This document shows positions 39,401-51,907 of a DNA stretch of 64,000 nucleotides, in pieces. The notes beneath the pieces are model-generated. The model ran no database searches. It was not told where the DNA came from and saw only the letters and a program-made list of their open reading frames with translations. The stretch's first letter is position 1, and every line of letters starts with the position of its first letter. A program made the translations under genes and the position numbers. Source of the DNA: Lepidodermella squamata (Eukaryota; Gastrotricha); contig JBLDXI010000009.1 in the NCBI GenBank assembly GCA_047495785.1, forward strand, positions 5,208,001-5,272,000. The letters are read 5' to 3'.

Positions 39401-42188
39401 AATAATCTGAATGGCATCTGTCAAAATGAGTTGCTCAAATTAGTCGGAATAGCAATTTACGGACGATTAACAAGTATTTAGTGCTAACATTCAGGACGTG
39501 ACGGTATGAAAAAAATTCGCTATGTAAGTTCATTACAATTTACATGAAAAAAACTTGGTACACTCGCCACTATGTAAATCAATGCATTTTTTATAAATTA
39601 AAATCGTTTAGTACAACGGCTTCATTTAAATACTAAAAAATCGATTGCTTGAGGAACTTGAATAAATTCAGGGGAAAATCAAGAAAAATAACCGTCTCGA
39701 ATATTTCGGCTAGAAATGCGAATCGATTGGCGTTGTTTTCGCGACGGGTCATCGCATCTCACTTGTGACGATGAATAAATGAAGGCGATTTAGTGTGGTG
39801 GATGGACAGTGTAATTCCGCGCCGCACCGAGCGCGTAATTACCCGGTTGCTCATAAATTTTTCATTTAGTAAATATACCGAAAAACAGTAGTAGTAGTAG
39901 TAGCTCGTAAGTAAGGCGCGGCGCTTTGATTGCCAGCCTATGCCTACCTACCTACTCATCACACCTAGAGTGCATCATCTACCAAGCACCTGCTGTCCAT
40001 AAAAATGCGAATTTTTATCTGTATTCTAAAGCGGGTTGTTGGTCATAAAACCGGGCAAAGATGCACCCCCAGACAACTATAAAAACCACAGCTGTTGCAT
40101 GCAAATTTTCACGAGCCATTTAACAGCAGAAAATGACTGCTGAGCCTAGATGAAATGTGTAGCCAAAGGTTCTTGTGACAAACCGAATTATCAACAGCGA
40201 GATAAGCCGCCCCGTCACATACTTGAGAGATTAGTAATACGTAACCGCCTTATCCGATCGCACTAGTGGACCGTGTGCCAAATAATAGTAATAATTATGC
40301 GGTGGTCCTTAGTTCGATTCGCTCGAATGCGTGCATGAATCTCGCCTCTCACAGGCGTTAATAAAAAGAAACTTGACTGGGAAGAAATCGCAGATGTAGA
40401 GAGAAAAAACAAGGAAACTAGAAAACGGCGTAAGTAAATATTGCGCTCAAATATCAGCCTAGTATGGCTATATCGTAACAGTACATGCCTAAAAGCTCAG
40501 AATATGGGCGTGTTTACACATCTTCTCATTCACCTGAATATTGACGGCATCGTTGATGATACTCCACGCATGTGCGTTTGTAACGACAATGAGTGGCTAA
40601 TAACGACGTCATGATGACAAGAAGCTAGTCTTTCCGAAGACATTCTATGTAAGAATAGCAACTGCTAAAACGGTACGGCATTTGAAATGTGCAATTATAG
40701 CTGGATCTCAAGGCATCGTCAAGTAGTAGCCATCATACCATGGATACCAGAAATCTTGCACTGAACTGTGAACATACTTCCATCAGACGATGCGTAAATC
40801 AGGATATATCGCCATTAACACCATCTCAAAGGCCTCAGCGCAAAATCAACCACTCGGTAGGTAAAAAATGAAAGCAGAAAAGGGCAGTAAATAAATTTTG
40901 AGAACACAGAACAACAAAATCTCAGCAAAAAGGTTGATTATATCTGGCTTTATGTTGCGCAAAAAGGATTCCCTGAGACAAACGTCCCAAGTGCAGCAGA
41001 TTTGTTTGAAATTAAGACGGAAACCCATGTTCGGTCCAAGACAATCTACAAACATCGAGAACTTGCAGCAACATGAACAATCAAAGTGGAATTCAGTACT
41101 GCTAAATGATAAAAGAATTATATATAAGAGTGATCTTCAATTATAGGAAAATCACAGAATACAAATCAAAGATTTATTCACAATAAGGTCATTGAGAGAA
41201 GAGCCTTTATAGTATGAGCTTACAGCTTATTGACGCTTGACAGCAGCTGACTAGCGCAGACTAAAAATAGGCTGATTGTTTGCTGCAAATAAGTTAATAA
41301 GCTGATCTTAATATTGCAACAATAAGACCAGACATAAGTGATCAATTGCGCACCAGTCAACCTCAAAAATGCTTGTAATGACTGATAAAACAAGATGCGC
41401 CAGGCAATTTAAGCTAAGTGAGATAAGTTATGCACAAGTGCGATGGCCAAATACCTACTAGAACTTACGAGGCAACATGCATGACCACAGGATGGCGTTG
41501 GAACAAGCCGTAACCGCTACCGCAATCGATCGGATTGAGATCGATCGGACCGCCACAAAACTCGATCGATTCGATCGGAACCTGGCCAACTTTTTTGTTT
41601 TTCGCGCGCAACTCGTTAGTTTTAATTTCTAATTTTCTACTTATCAATTTGAGTCTGCAGCAAAACCAATAAAATAAATGCAAATTTTGTAAAATAAATT
41701 TTGAGAAGGACACTATGACGCGGTAAATCGCGTATTTTGTAGTATTTTGTCAGAAAAAAGCGGCCGCGAGAGTGACGCGCTTGATGTAGCGCGGCGGCAC
41801 ACGTTGTTTTTCTTTCACCCTGCTCTTCTCTACGTCATCATCTACTGTGGGTACTGCCGGTATGCGCTTGCCAAAGATACCGGCGTCTTTACCAAGCAAA
41901 AAGCATGTGGTCGGGTGCTTTTTGCCCTGCGTGATGCTTCCTGTTACCCACCAAAGCGAGAGTAGGAACATGGCAACTGTTTTTTTACCTGTAGCTACCG
42001 TTCTTCGTTTTTATTCCAGTTTCTTTTTCCTAATTTACCCCTTTACGCAAATAAGTGAACGATTTCTCTGAAACTTATATCTCTGCGCTGAACTCAATGT
42101 TCTACAATGTCCAACCTTAACGCGAATTTACAATTGTCCATTCTTGAATATTTTCATTTTATTCTAGACATTGTTAAGGCAGAATTAA
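36444..42188. other. Long intergenic region between divergent scaffold gene and Surf4
   Basis: No gene recognised in 5.7 kb. Contains GT and CAG/CAA microsatellites (about 36735-36880), diverged repeats with CCGCGGACC (37195-38640), an (AGT)n run near 39886-39904, and several short tri-nucleotide runs. Probably the promoter regions of two divergent genes. A 3'-splice-like TTTTATTCTAG at about 42158-42168 suggests a 5'-UTR intron or trans-splice acceptor for Surf4. Confidence 0.45.
37187..38640. repeat. Three diverged copies of a CCGCGGACC-containing module
   Basis: Copies near 37195, 38483 and 38585 share the order: CGCRAAAACCGCGGACC, a short CAAAA-type stretch, then AATAAAAA and TGACCCA or TGGGCCA about 45-65 bp later. 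Two lie about 100 bp apart. Confidence 0.5.
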
Positions 42189-43103
42189 ATGGATAGTGGA
42201 TACGGATATCCCCCTGCAAGCAGCAGAGGAGGCAACAGCTCTCAACCTCAGTGGCTTGAAAAGCTCGAGGATTTGGCTGATCAATTTTTGCGCAAATCTA
42301 AACGATTCTTACCATTTGTTGCGCGTCTGTGCTTCGTCCTGACTTACTTGGAAGATTCTACCCGCATGTGGATGCAATGGAACGACCAAGCCAACTACAT
42401 GGCTAACCAGTTGCGTGTCTCGCGTTGGTTCGCCGTCTTGTTAGTTGCTTACAACATGCTCGGACAGCTCGGAGCTAGTTGTTTAATTCTCTCTCGCAAA
42501 TTCACCGCAGCTGCTTGCGGTGTTCTGGTTACTGTGATTTTTGCTCAAACCATCGAGTATCAAGTGAGTATTTGAATTATGTTGCGACTAATTTTTCTAT
42601 TTACTGTTGATTATTCTTAGGTTTATGGAGATTTGCATTTCTTGAGCCGTAATTTCGCCTTGCTAGGTGGATTGGTCTTATTGCTTGTTGAGTCTTGGCC
42701 TCAAGCCCACGTTACCGCCGCCTCCCTACCGTCAGTCGGCGATGATAAGCCGAAAAATTTGCTTCAACTCGTCGGACGCATCTTGGTTGTGTTCATGTTT
42801 TTAACCCTGGTCCGCTTTGAATTCACCTTTGTTCAACTGGTTTACAACATCCTCGGCATTCCGCTAGTCATCCTTGTTGCCCTGGGCTACAAGACCAAGG
42901 TGGCAGCTCTTGTTTTGGTCTTTATCTGTGTTGTGATCAACTTCATTTACAACGCCTTCTGGTTTGTGCCGACGTCCCAGCCGCTGCATGACTACCTTAA
43001 GTACGACTTCTTCCAGCTGTGTTCCATCATCGGGTCGCTTCTGTTCATCGTCGCATTGGGCGCTGGTGGTGTTTCGCTCGACGATTCGAAGAAACGCTGG
43101 TAG
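42189..43103 (+). CDS. Surf4: Surfeit locus protein 4 (ER cargo receptor)
   Basis: Exons 42189-42563 and 42621-43103, 285 residues (family usual about 270). Multi-pass membrane protein with the diagnostic N-terminal block (LEKLEDLADQFLRKSKRFLP, FLEDSTRMWMQW-like) and several hydrophobic segments. It ends KKRW, a dilysine ER-retrieval signal. The family (yeast Erv29) loads soluble cargo into COPII vesicles at ER exit sites. The intron is 57 nt with GTGAGT/TTCTTAG. Possible poly(A) signals at 43431-43436 and 43651-43656. The start matches the family N-terminus, preceded by a possible 5'-UTR splice acceptor at about 42168. Confidence 0.95.
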
Positions 43104-46100
43104 AAGAACGTCGAAACTAAGTTAACCTACCTTGAATTGATTTGTTGATTGTGAACTTATTGGAGTCTTCTTTATCGGCAAAGCTGCTCATTGTCTGATT
43201 ATCGGTATATGAAAATAGTAGAGCCAAAAATATGTTATTATCTGGGAAAAAGTGCGTAACGATTTAACTGAGGTGTTGTGATCGGAACCGGATGATGATG
43301 AAAATTATTCCAAGACGACCATTATTTCTTCTTATTCTTCTCTGTGTCTCATTACGACCAAGTTAACCTTCGTATTAATCGGAAAATGCAGATGATCCTT
43401 TAGTTTTGATATGCGTCACACTTCGTCTATAATAAATTAACCCCGTTTTTTTGTTCCATGAAAGATCTTGATCTAATTTAACCGGCACTCTCTACCCTTG
43501 GTTACATGGCGTATTTATATCGATGTAGCTTGCCTAGATGATATACTATTATAAACGTGCTTCCTGTGTCGCGCGTGTCCCGAAGGACGCGCTGTGTGAA
43601 GAAAGAAAACGGAAAATCTACTACTGTAATGTGGTGTTTGTCTTTGTAAAAATAAAGTTGGAGCTATAACGTGCGGTCGAGTTTCGAGGTGGCAAGCAGC
43701 GGGTTGAGTGCTTTTGACACATTGCTCATGGTTTTATTGCGTGCTGCCGACGCCTGCGCCTTTTTGCGTGAGCCGCAAGTGCCGCGTTTGCTGATGACAA
43801 GCGCGATGTGAGAATCGCGGCTGAGTTTCTTGAAAACTATCATCAAATAGTTCCCGATTTCCGATTCGAAATTCTTATACTAGCTTTCAGGCAATCTCAG
43901 GCACAAAAATGGCGAATCGAATGCAGAAGCGCGAATCTTTGGGAGAGCCGAAAATGATGCAGATATTAATGCAGTGAGTTTACCATATCGCCATGTTATC
44001 GTTTATTTTTTCATCCCTGTTGCTATCCTTCGCCGATGACTTACATTTAAAGGTTTTCAGTCATTGAATCATTGTGAAAGAGTCACTTTGGGAAATATCT
44101 TTGGAAGAAATCATCGGAAAATTGTCGACATGGCATAGTCAGAAGGTTCCTAGGCATGGACCAACACCATGGTGTGAATTGTCGATGGTAGCCAGGTTAT
44201 TGAGCGTTATGGTTTACCGTCGACTTGAGATGTAGCCGTGTGTCGCCGCATTTAGGAATTTAGGTGTGAAGTTACCTCATTTGGTGGAAAAATGTATTTG
44301 GTTGGAACTTTTGACGGAGCTGTTGATTTTTCACTTGGCTGAGGATATGCTGCATGCATTCATATAGCAATCGATATTAACACCTATGAATTTGTTGAAG
44401 ACTAATTGTAGGTGACACCACTTCGAGACAGTGATTAGGTAATGATCCTCGCTAATTACATTGTTTAATTAACGCTAATTAGTTGCCAAAACATGCTCTG
44501 TGGTACAAGTTTAAAGCGTTCTCCTAAATTTTGACAATTCTAAACATATTTAGTGAATCAGCCATTAGAAGCTAGCGCTAAGGTTTCCCTAGGGTTAGGG
44601 TTAGGGTGGGGGTCCTAAAGGCCGATCGGATACCCACAAGAGATGATCGCACATCACCAGCTGCTGTTATAAGTTTGCCACGGACAAAGCAACATTTTCA
44701 ATAGGCCCTGTGCATCCTCGATTTCAGACCTTGACTGCTGTCTCATCATCCATCACATCGCGCTGATTGATATCAACCATTCTTCTTTCTTCTAACTCAT
44801 GCAATCAATTTAGGTAGATATATGTGGAATGTGGACTCACTGTAACGCTGTAGATTATTCTAAATCCAACAATCGTAACGCAATTCAAGTGACCTCATTT
44901 TTGTTCCTTCATTAACAGGACTTAGATTCCCATCCGACCGCATCCTTTATTTTCTCCGCTGTCTAATACCCTGAAATGTGTGGGCGAACGTCACAGATAA
45001 AAGTATTGACCTTGTTATTTGCAAGCTACTATTTTAGGGAAGATTGCATTAAGTTTCACTGCGAATCTTTAGTAAAGAAGCCGTATTTAGTAAGCTTTAA
45101 TTGAGAAGTATTTAGGCGACATCGCTATTCGTCCTTGATAGCTGTCGATATCGATCAAGCGTAAAATAACGATACTTTCGACTCTCGACCTGACCTGCTA
45201 AGCCTCTTTACTTGAGATCAATTTTACGCGAGTCGTTGTAAGGGTTCGCTGGATTGGAAAATGCGCATAACTTCTGTCCTGCAAAATGCAGACAGCCGTT
45301 GCGGTTCTGATTTTTTGACCCGGTGTCCAGCTTTCAGCAACTAGTGAAAAAATTTAGTAAACTTGAAATCTCAAGCCTGATTTCGATGTCAGCACTGTTC
45401 CTGATTCCATCGGCTGTCGGTGATTGGTATGTAAAGCTTTCAAACCTGAACGTTTTTAAATGTGGGCTTCAATCTTATTCTAATTAATGCAGTCTATCGT
45501 CTATTTGCTGCGTGGAAATTCATTCTTCTTAGCATGAGTTTTATTAGTCGGAAATCGGAAACTCTCCTTATTTCCGAATTCATTCAAAAAATGAGTACTG
45601 TTACGAAATTTACGTTGGGAAACTACGGAAGTAGCACCTTCTACGGCTAATTTGTTTACTTGTTTGAATAATTCATTCAGCTGTTTAGGTTTTCCCCTAG
45701 TGAAAAACTTGAATAGTATTCCTTGTGGCTAATTTAATGTGAATAGCCGTCTCGTGTTGTAGTTTATAGAATCTGGCGAATTTTATCGATTCTCGACCCA
45801 TAGCGCTCTTGTTTGACATCATCAAGGGAATTAGAATAGAAAATGTAAGATCTTCGGTACTTACTCATAGATTAAATAGCCTCATAAAAAGCGGGTCCAT
45901 TGTTAAATGAACATCAAAATCCAAATTTTTCTTGGCACGGTTCCATGTACGATGCTAATAAATAGTATGTTCGGTTGGCTGACCCTGAGGTTGCGCCTCT
46001 GATCGATCTTAAAACCTTGGAGGTAAGAACTTTGAAGAGTCCGTTCCGAGTTCATTGCGCTATTATATTCTGGTTCAAAAAAGCGATTTAAAATTCACGT

Positions 46101-46905
46101 GACCGGTATTTGAGTGCTATTAGTTTTTATAGCGTTATTAGCCGCGATATAAACATTTCTATTGTCTGCCAACACTTGTGGCGCTATTTCAAATCCTGCG
46201 CTATCGATTCTCGATCCTTCTTCAAGTCAAAAAATCGATTTTCAGTATAATAAGCATTCATGAATGACTTCTAACGCCGCGACGAGGCTTAGTATACAGA
46301 TAGGCGGCAGGCGCGGTGATGAAGCGAGCCGTATTTTGACACATCTCGGCAAATCGCCGGTCGTTAGTTGTCGTATTGCGCTCCCGCGAGAGGCCTACAT
46401 CGCCGCGGCCGAGAGATGACTTTCACTCAATGACTTTTTTCCAACGGAACCGCTCTTGATCGCGCCAGGTACTGCCGATTGCGTAGCGAAGCGTATCAAA
46501 TGAATTAGTAGCGTCTAATTGCGCTCGCGCCGCCTGCAATTCAACACACTGCATTTTTATCTGTCAATCGCGAGAGACAAAAATCGTTTAAATGAAAAGT
46601 GCGTTTTTCTCATGATCTTGCTCGTAGTCATCAATCGATCAAGCAAATCGCGGCAAATTGATTAATATACAGGTTTAAAAATTGTGTTGCAAATAACCGT
46701 TTTTTACTTGTCAACGCTACGGACTAATTGTTTTATTATTTTTTATTTCTGCGGCCATTTCAATTAGTGTGTATGCGCTCGCCATTGATTGCAGCGCTTG
46801 TTATTTGTCTTCGCCGCGTTTTACATTCGTAGATTTGAATCATCTGTAAAATTATGGGAAATATTAGTATGTGATTGCAATTAGTTCCTACTCTCGCGCT
46901 CGCAG
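43104..46905. other. Intergenic or 5' intronic region before the C2 gene
   Basis: Holds the Surf4 3' UTR. A possible coding exon 43909-43973 (MANRMQKRESLGEP..., after TTTCAG and before GTGAGT) could start an upstream isoform of the C2 gene, but its phase does not fit the exon at 46906 directly. Three TTAGGG-like repeats occur at about 44590-44610. Nothing else recognised. Confidence 0.4.
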
Positions 46906-47889
46906 GCCCCCAGCGCCCGATGCGGATGGAGTACCTGGCCTACCTGAGGTATATTTATATTTCACAGCGGAACACACGTTTAAATTTTATTTATTTTTCC
47001 AATCAGATCATACACCAACCCCTTTTTTGCGCACTCATAATCAATACGCGCGACTTTTTTGAACATTTTTTTGTATGCGCGGATTAGGGCTTGCATTATG
47101 TTAAACAAAAAATAGAAATCCCGCATTGTAATGCGCACTCGGTTATGTTAATGCCGATTTTGCGGCTGCGGAATTAGTTATCCGCTGTTGTTATTGAGCC
47201 AAAAAGTAAAAGCCACCCACTGCCAACCGCTATCTATCTCGGTATAAATTTTTTCCAATCGCCGTTCTACTATTTTTGCGGAGCCTCTTGGAGTCAGCGA
47301 GACATGAACAGGTAATAAAAATAGCAATTGATTTGCCAAGTCAGTTGTGAGCGAACTTGACTCGACGTCTCATTTCCTCTATTGAATTACTTTTGATGTA
47401 ATCTATTAACCCAATCAGCTTTCAGCAATCAGGCAGTGAATCGCCTATGTAAGCTAGCCTGTACAGCTTGCGCGTTCATTATATTTTTTTTCGCCTGGTT
47501 ATTTTTGTATCTATCATTTTCATCTTTGGTTTATTTGGTTTATTTCAAAGCTCAAAGTTGTCATAATATATTATGCCTCCCTTCTCTAAGAGTTAAAGTC
47601 ATTCTGTTTTTTTTCCGTACAGGCTCAAGAACCTTCACCGGCAGGCGTACTCTGAGGAGACGGCGGCTGCCAACGCGAGCAACGCGGCTAGTAGTGCGAC
47701 GACACCACCTTCTGAGACGGCTGCGACGCGCCTTTCGAGCGGGGACGGCCAGGCGACCGGCATCACTGTTGGCCAGCCTGGAACTGGACCGCCTAATAAC
47801 GTCCAATTTTGGTGAGTTTTATAATTACTGCAACCATACAAGTAGTGTGTGCATGCGCTCGCCATTGATTGCAGCCCCTGTTATTTGTC
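46765..47889. repeat. Pair of about 46-bp direct repeats flanking two exons of the C2 gene
   Basis: Copies at 46765-46809 and 47843-47889 share ATGCGCTCGCCATTGATTGC and TTATTTGTC with few differences. One lies before the exon at 46906, the other just after the exon ending 47811. Both are non-coding. Confidence 0.75.
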
Positions 47890-50800
47890 CAGCATAGATT
47901 ATAAAATCAGCATAAAATTTATTGGTGTCCCCTAAGACCTCGAGTTATTAATTTTTGAAAGCAACCATTTTCATGGTCCTGTAATTTGATCGCCAGCTCC
48001 AGGGAGTCAACAATTTTGACAGAGACTAGGGTTTCATCCAGGTTCTTCCTGCAGGAAGTAAAACTCATCCAAGATGCTTACCTTAATGGCTTGATTTCTA
48101 CTAACTCTCAGATTTCAGTTGAATGGTGCTCTGACGTATTCAGGCATTCAGGAAATAGTTACAGCCTTAACACTACTCCTTTTCCGTAGCAAGATAATAC
48201 CAGAAAGCGTTTAGATGAATGCGGGGAGCTATTAAGAGGAAATGCCAAGAGCTGAGCTCACATTATTTGCGTAGCCGTACCTGGACTCTAACCAAAATTG
48301 ATCTAGATCTTTGTAGGGTTCCTCGATTTCCTTTCGACACTTCAGCTAAAAGCGCCATAAACCATAAACCGAACCTTATAGGTTGTCAGTTATCCATAGC
48401 TTCGTGTTGTATGACTTTCGCTACCGATTCATCGATTATGTTGCAAATCCATAAAAATACATAATCTACCTGCAGTTCTTTGATCATCTGCTGAAACACA
48501 GCGATTTTTTACAAGGGTCCAGAAAGCGCGAAGTGAGCTTTGGAAGGCGAATGGTTAGTTCAGCCGGTAAAAAGTTTCGCTTCTTAATTTTTGTAAAATT
48601 TGCTGAAAATCTTTGTGCCGAGCGTTGTCCAATCCGAATCGTCTCAAAGTTCGATTTCTTTGTAGCTTCATTTTGAAACTGAGCGTCAACCGAACTTTCA
48701 AGTTTCGAGAAATGTATCGTAAGGCTAGCTAGAGGATTGCGATTCCATATTCGGATATCTTATAAGGCAGCATTTTATTCAGATTTTAAGCTGGATCACT
48801 TTATCCTGAAATGATCAAAATACTTAAGCTGGGTGACTCGTACTTTGGGTACAGCAGGAAAGGGACCAGGTTCCCCATAATATGACTTTCTCAATAAATA
48901 TACAAGTATGAGACTTAGACTTCATTAGGTGCTAGCTGGAAGATGCATAACAAAAAATCAAATCCCCCTTCCTGAAAATCAAAATTCGTCGAAGCGATTT
49001 TTCCTCCAAGAAATGATGACATTTCCCCATCTTTTTGTGAATATAACAATGTATTTACTTATTTCATTTTTCTCAGGGTGCCACCTGCTGTTGCAAGCAA
49101 GCGACGCCCAATCCGCCATCAGACGTTCGATTTCGGATCGAATGACATGGGTGGAGATGGAGAAGACGGCGATGCTACGCTTTGGAGCTCGATGACCGGC
49201 GTGTCACCAGCATGTGAGTTCTACCACTATGAATGTTGACACAGAAAAAAAGCGCCGCGGTGCGACAATAAGCCGAATAAAAGTTGACGGCCAGGGCCGC
49301 TTGCGCATCGATCGGTTGGTGAAAAAACGCAGCATCACGTCGCTCGGTGCCACTCGAAAAATCGACGACGAGCGAGCGAGTGAGCGAGCGCCGGCATGCC
49401 ATTACGAACGCGCTCCTAATGAATAAAGGCCGCGTAGCGTAGGCGCACTCGAGCGATATTGCGCTCTCGTTATTACTGCTCGCTGCGATTAGTCGCTGCT
49501 CGCTCGCAACAGCGCAGAGAGCGCTGCAGCAGCGCTCAGATTAGGCAGTGACTAGTCCCGCGCGCTGCTGGCGGCTAAGACGGCGCCGCGAGCAGACGCG
49601 CCGCCACAAGTAGCAGCGCCGCGCCATTATGATGTAATGCATGTAATCACACGATCGCAATGTTGTTTTTTTGCGCCTCGCCTCGCTCGCTAACGCCGCC
49701 AAATGTCATTATTCGATTCGCCTCGGCGGCGGAAACATTGTTGCTGCTAATGCGCGCGCTCGCTCCGCTGCATCCGTCTCGCTGCTGTGTCATTTCTCTC
49801 TCTCTCTCGCTCTCTCTATCCATCCGTGTGTGTATATCGACTATCTCTTTATCTCGTTCTTCCCCTCTGCCCTCTAAATAGCCATGGACCTGTTTAAGCG
49901 ATTCACGGAGAAAACCGTCGAGGTTAAGAACAAACTGCTCGGCGCAGAGGCGCTCAACTCCCTGACCAGCGCCGTCGGCTCAGTCACCCTGGGTGATGGG
50001 CCCCAGCAGTCACCAGTCACTCAACAGAACTCCAACGGTCCAGGTGGGGGCAGCTTAGGGTCATCGGTTTCTTCCGCCTTCTCTTCATTCACCAACCACA
50101 ACACAACGCAATCAGGCACGGGTTTGCCATAATTCCAGCAATTTTTCAACAATTTCATATATTTATGACTTTATTTCAGACCTCAACGCCTCGCTGAATG
50201 CCGGTGAAACGCCACCTGTTGTTATTCCAGTATTATCGTCTAAAAGTATGCTGGACTCTTTTTCGGTTGGAAACTTCTTCATGTTTACTTTTACGCCTCA
50301 ACTTAGGTGCAGCTGGCAAGAAAGGTCTATCAATGCACCAAGCAATCGATTTCCGTAAAATAAACACCAACCTGTACGATGGAGAGCGTAAGGTAATAAC
50401 AAAATTGATCTTCCAAGATTTTGGTTCTAAATTCTGTGGTGAACGCCAATTTTTGTCCATCGGCCTTATTATTTGCTACAAGGGGTGTACCCTCCAATTC
50501 AGACCCCAGGGACAGCTGTTGTCTGGATCGTTTTTTCCTCTGGCTAGACTTCAGCTCGCATTTTTTTGACAAAGAGTATAATTCAAGTTAGCATAAATTT
50601 TGCATTAAGACGTTTTTTATGGCATCCATTCACTTTCGCCAACAATTATGTAAAATTGTAGGAGCTGCATGCTGATCGATTTTTTGTAGCTTGAAGATTT
50701 CACTCTCGTTTCCTGCAGCCTGGTTTTTTGAATAAGGATGACTATTCCTAATTCCCAGTAGGGATTATTAGCCTAATCGAGGCTTCTGCGTGTTACCCAA

Positions 50801-51907
50801 ATTCAGGATATATCGATTGGCAATAAGTGCAAACTATAGCAACAGTTTCAGACGAATAATTCAAAATTTGCCCTTCTTTTCCTGAGAAGCTAATCTTACT
50901 CGAAATCGGTGATCATAAATGAAAATAATGAAATCAGGAGGTCTGAGGAAAAGGAGAACGCATTTTTCCGAAGATTTTGATGTGCTAACTTGCCCTTAAT
51001 TTTTCAGCGTATGCCTACGGTCCAGCAGTCCAACGTAGATGTAGAAACAGCTGGTGACGACGATGTCGGTACGGTGAAGCTCGTTTTCGAGTACCAGCGC
51101 GCGAACGGCATATTCGTAGTCACCGTAGTCGGCATAACCGGCCTGCCTGCACCTAGCGACGGCTCACTGACCGCATGGGACGCCTTCTGCCACGTGCAAC
51201 TGCTGCCGGACAAGCGCGTGATCGCGACCAAAGTGGCGCGCGCCTCGCTCAACCCCGACTTCCACGAGCAGATCATGTTCGACGTGGCGGACGCGGATGA
51301 TTTACCGAATCGTATCCTAGAGCTAGCAGTCGCACATCGCGATCAATCAGCAACCGGTTGGCCGATCGGCTTCTTAAGACTAGCCCTCAACGATTGGGCT
51401 GATGCTTTGATCTCACGCCCCGGGCCGTTGGAAGTCTACCGGCCGTTGAGTAGCCCGGATAAGAAGGAAGGAGGCGCTGGTCCGTTGGGAGGGGCTATCC
51501 TCATTTCAGTATCCTACCTCGCAACAGCGAAACGTTTGACCGTCTACGCACATGAGGCCAAGTCGTTACGCTTCGCTGAATCGGAACCTCCATCAGTCGA
51601 CGGCTCGCTAAGAGTCTCTCTACTCATCGACGGCAAGAAAACGAAAAAGCGTAAAACCGCTGCGCAACACGGGACGGCTATTGTTTGGAACGAAGCGATC
51701 ACTTTTACGGATATTTCTGCGGACGTAATAAGCCAGGGCCGGCTTCAAGCTATTGACGTTGAAGTCGCGCATGAGACGCTGCTAGGCGACAAACCGCTCG
51801 GTCACCTTGTGCTAGGGCCGAACGGCGTCTCGTCGGCTCAAGCGCATTGGCAAGCGTTCCGCGCCGGTGACGACACGCCTCGTTGGCATCGTTTACGCTT
51901 CGGTTAA
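46906..51907 (+). CDS. Tandem C2-domain protein (synaptotagmin/rabphilin-like), 5' end unresolved
   Basis: In-phase exons: 46906-46948, 47623-47811, 49077-49213, 49882-50121, 50180-50245, 50307-50392 and 51008-51907. The N-terminal part is Ala/Ser/Thr- and Gly-rich (MRMEYLAYLRLKNLHRQ at the start). The last exon encodes C2A (GTVKLVFEY, LTAWDAFCHVQLLPDKR, NPDFHEQIMFDV) and C2B (ISVSYLATAKRLTVYAHEA, KKTKKRKT, IVWNEAITF), about 300 residues ending HRLRFG. Several Ca2+-binding Asp positions appear changed, so Ca2+-independent membrane or protein binding is possible. No transmembrane segment seen. MDLFKRF at 49884 has a strong Kozak context and may be an alternative start. The first exon needs an upstream partner. 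Candidate AATAAA at 52395. Confidence 0.78.
49430..49881 (+). promoter_or_regulatory. Possible internal promoter of the C2 gene
   Basis: A GC- and CpG-rich stretch (many GCGC and GCTCGC motifs) followed by a CT-rich run at 49797-49822 lies directly before the exon with CCATGG at 49882, unlike the AT-rich introns around it. Inferred alternative promoter/5' UTR for the shorter isoform. Confidence 0.3.

Noticed and set aside
41750-41971. 73-residue minus-strand frame upstream of Surf4
   Set aside because: No recognisable domain, and both strands are open here; probably a GC-rich promoter region.
43664-43846. 60-residue minus-strand frame (SRKKAQASAARNKTMSN)
   Set aside because: No splice partners, no family resemblance, and it lies in the Surf4 3' flank.
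44585-44612. Interstitial telomere (TTAGGG)n
   Set aside because: Only about three units, not enough to infer a chromosome fusion or the telomere type.
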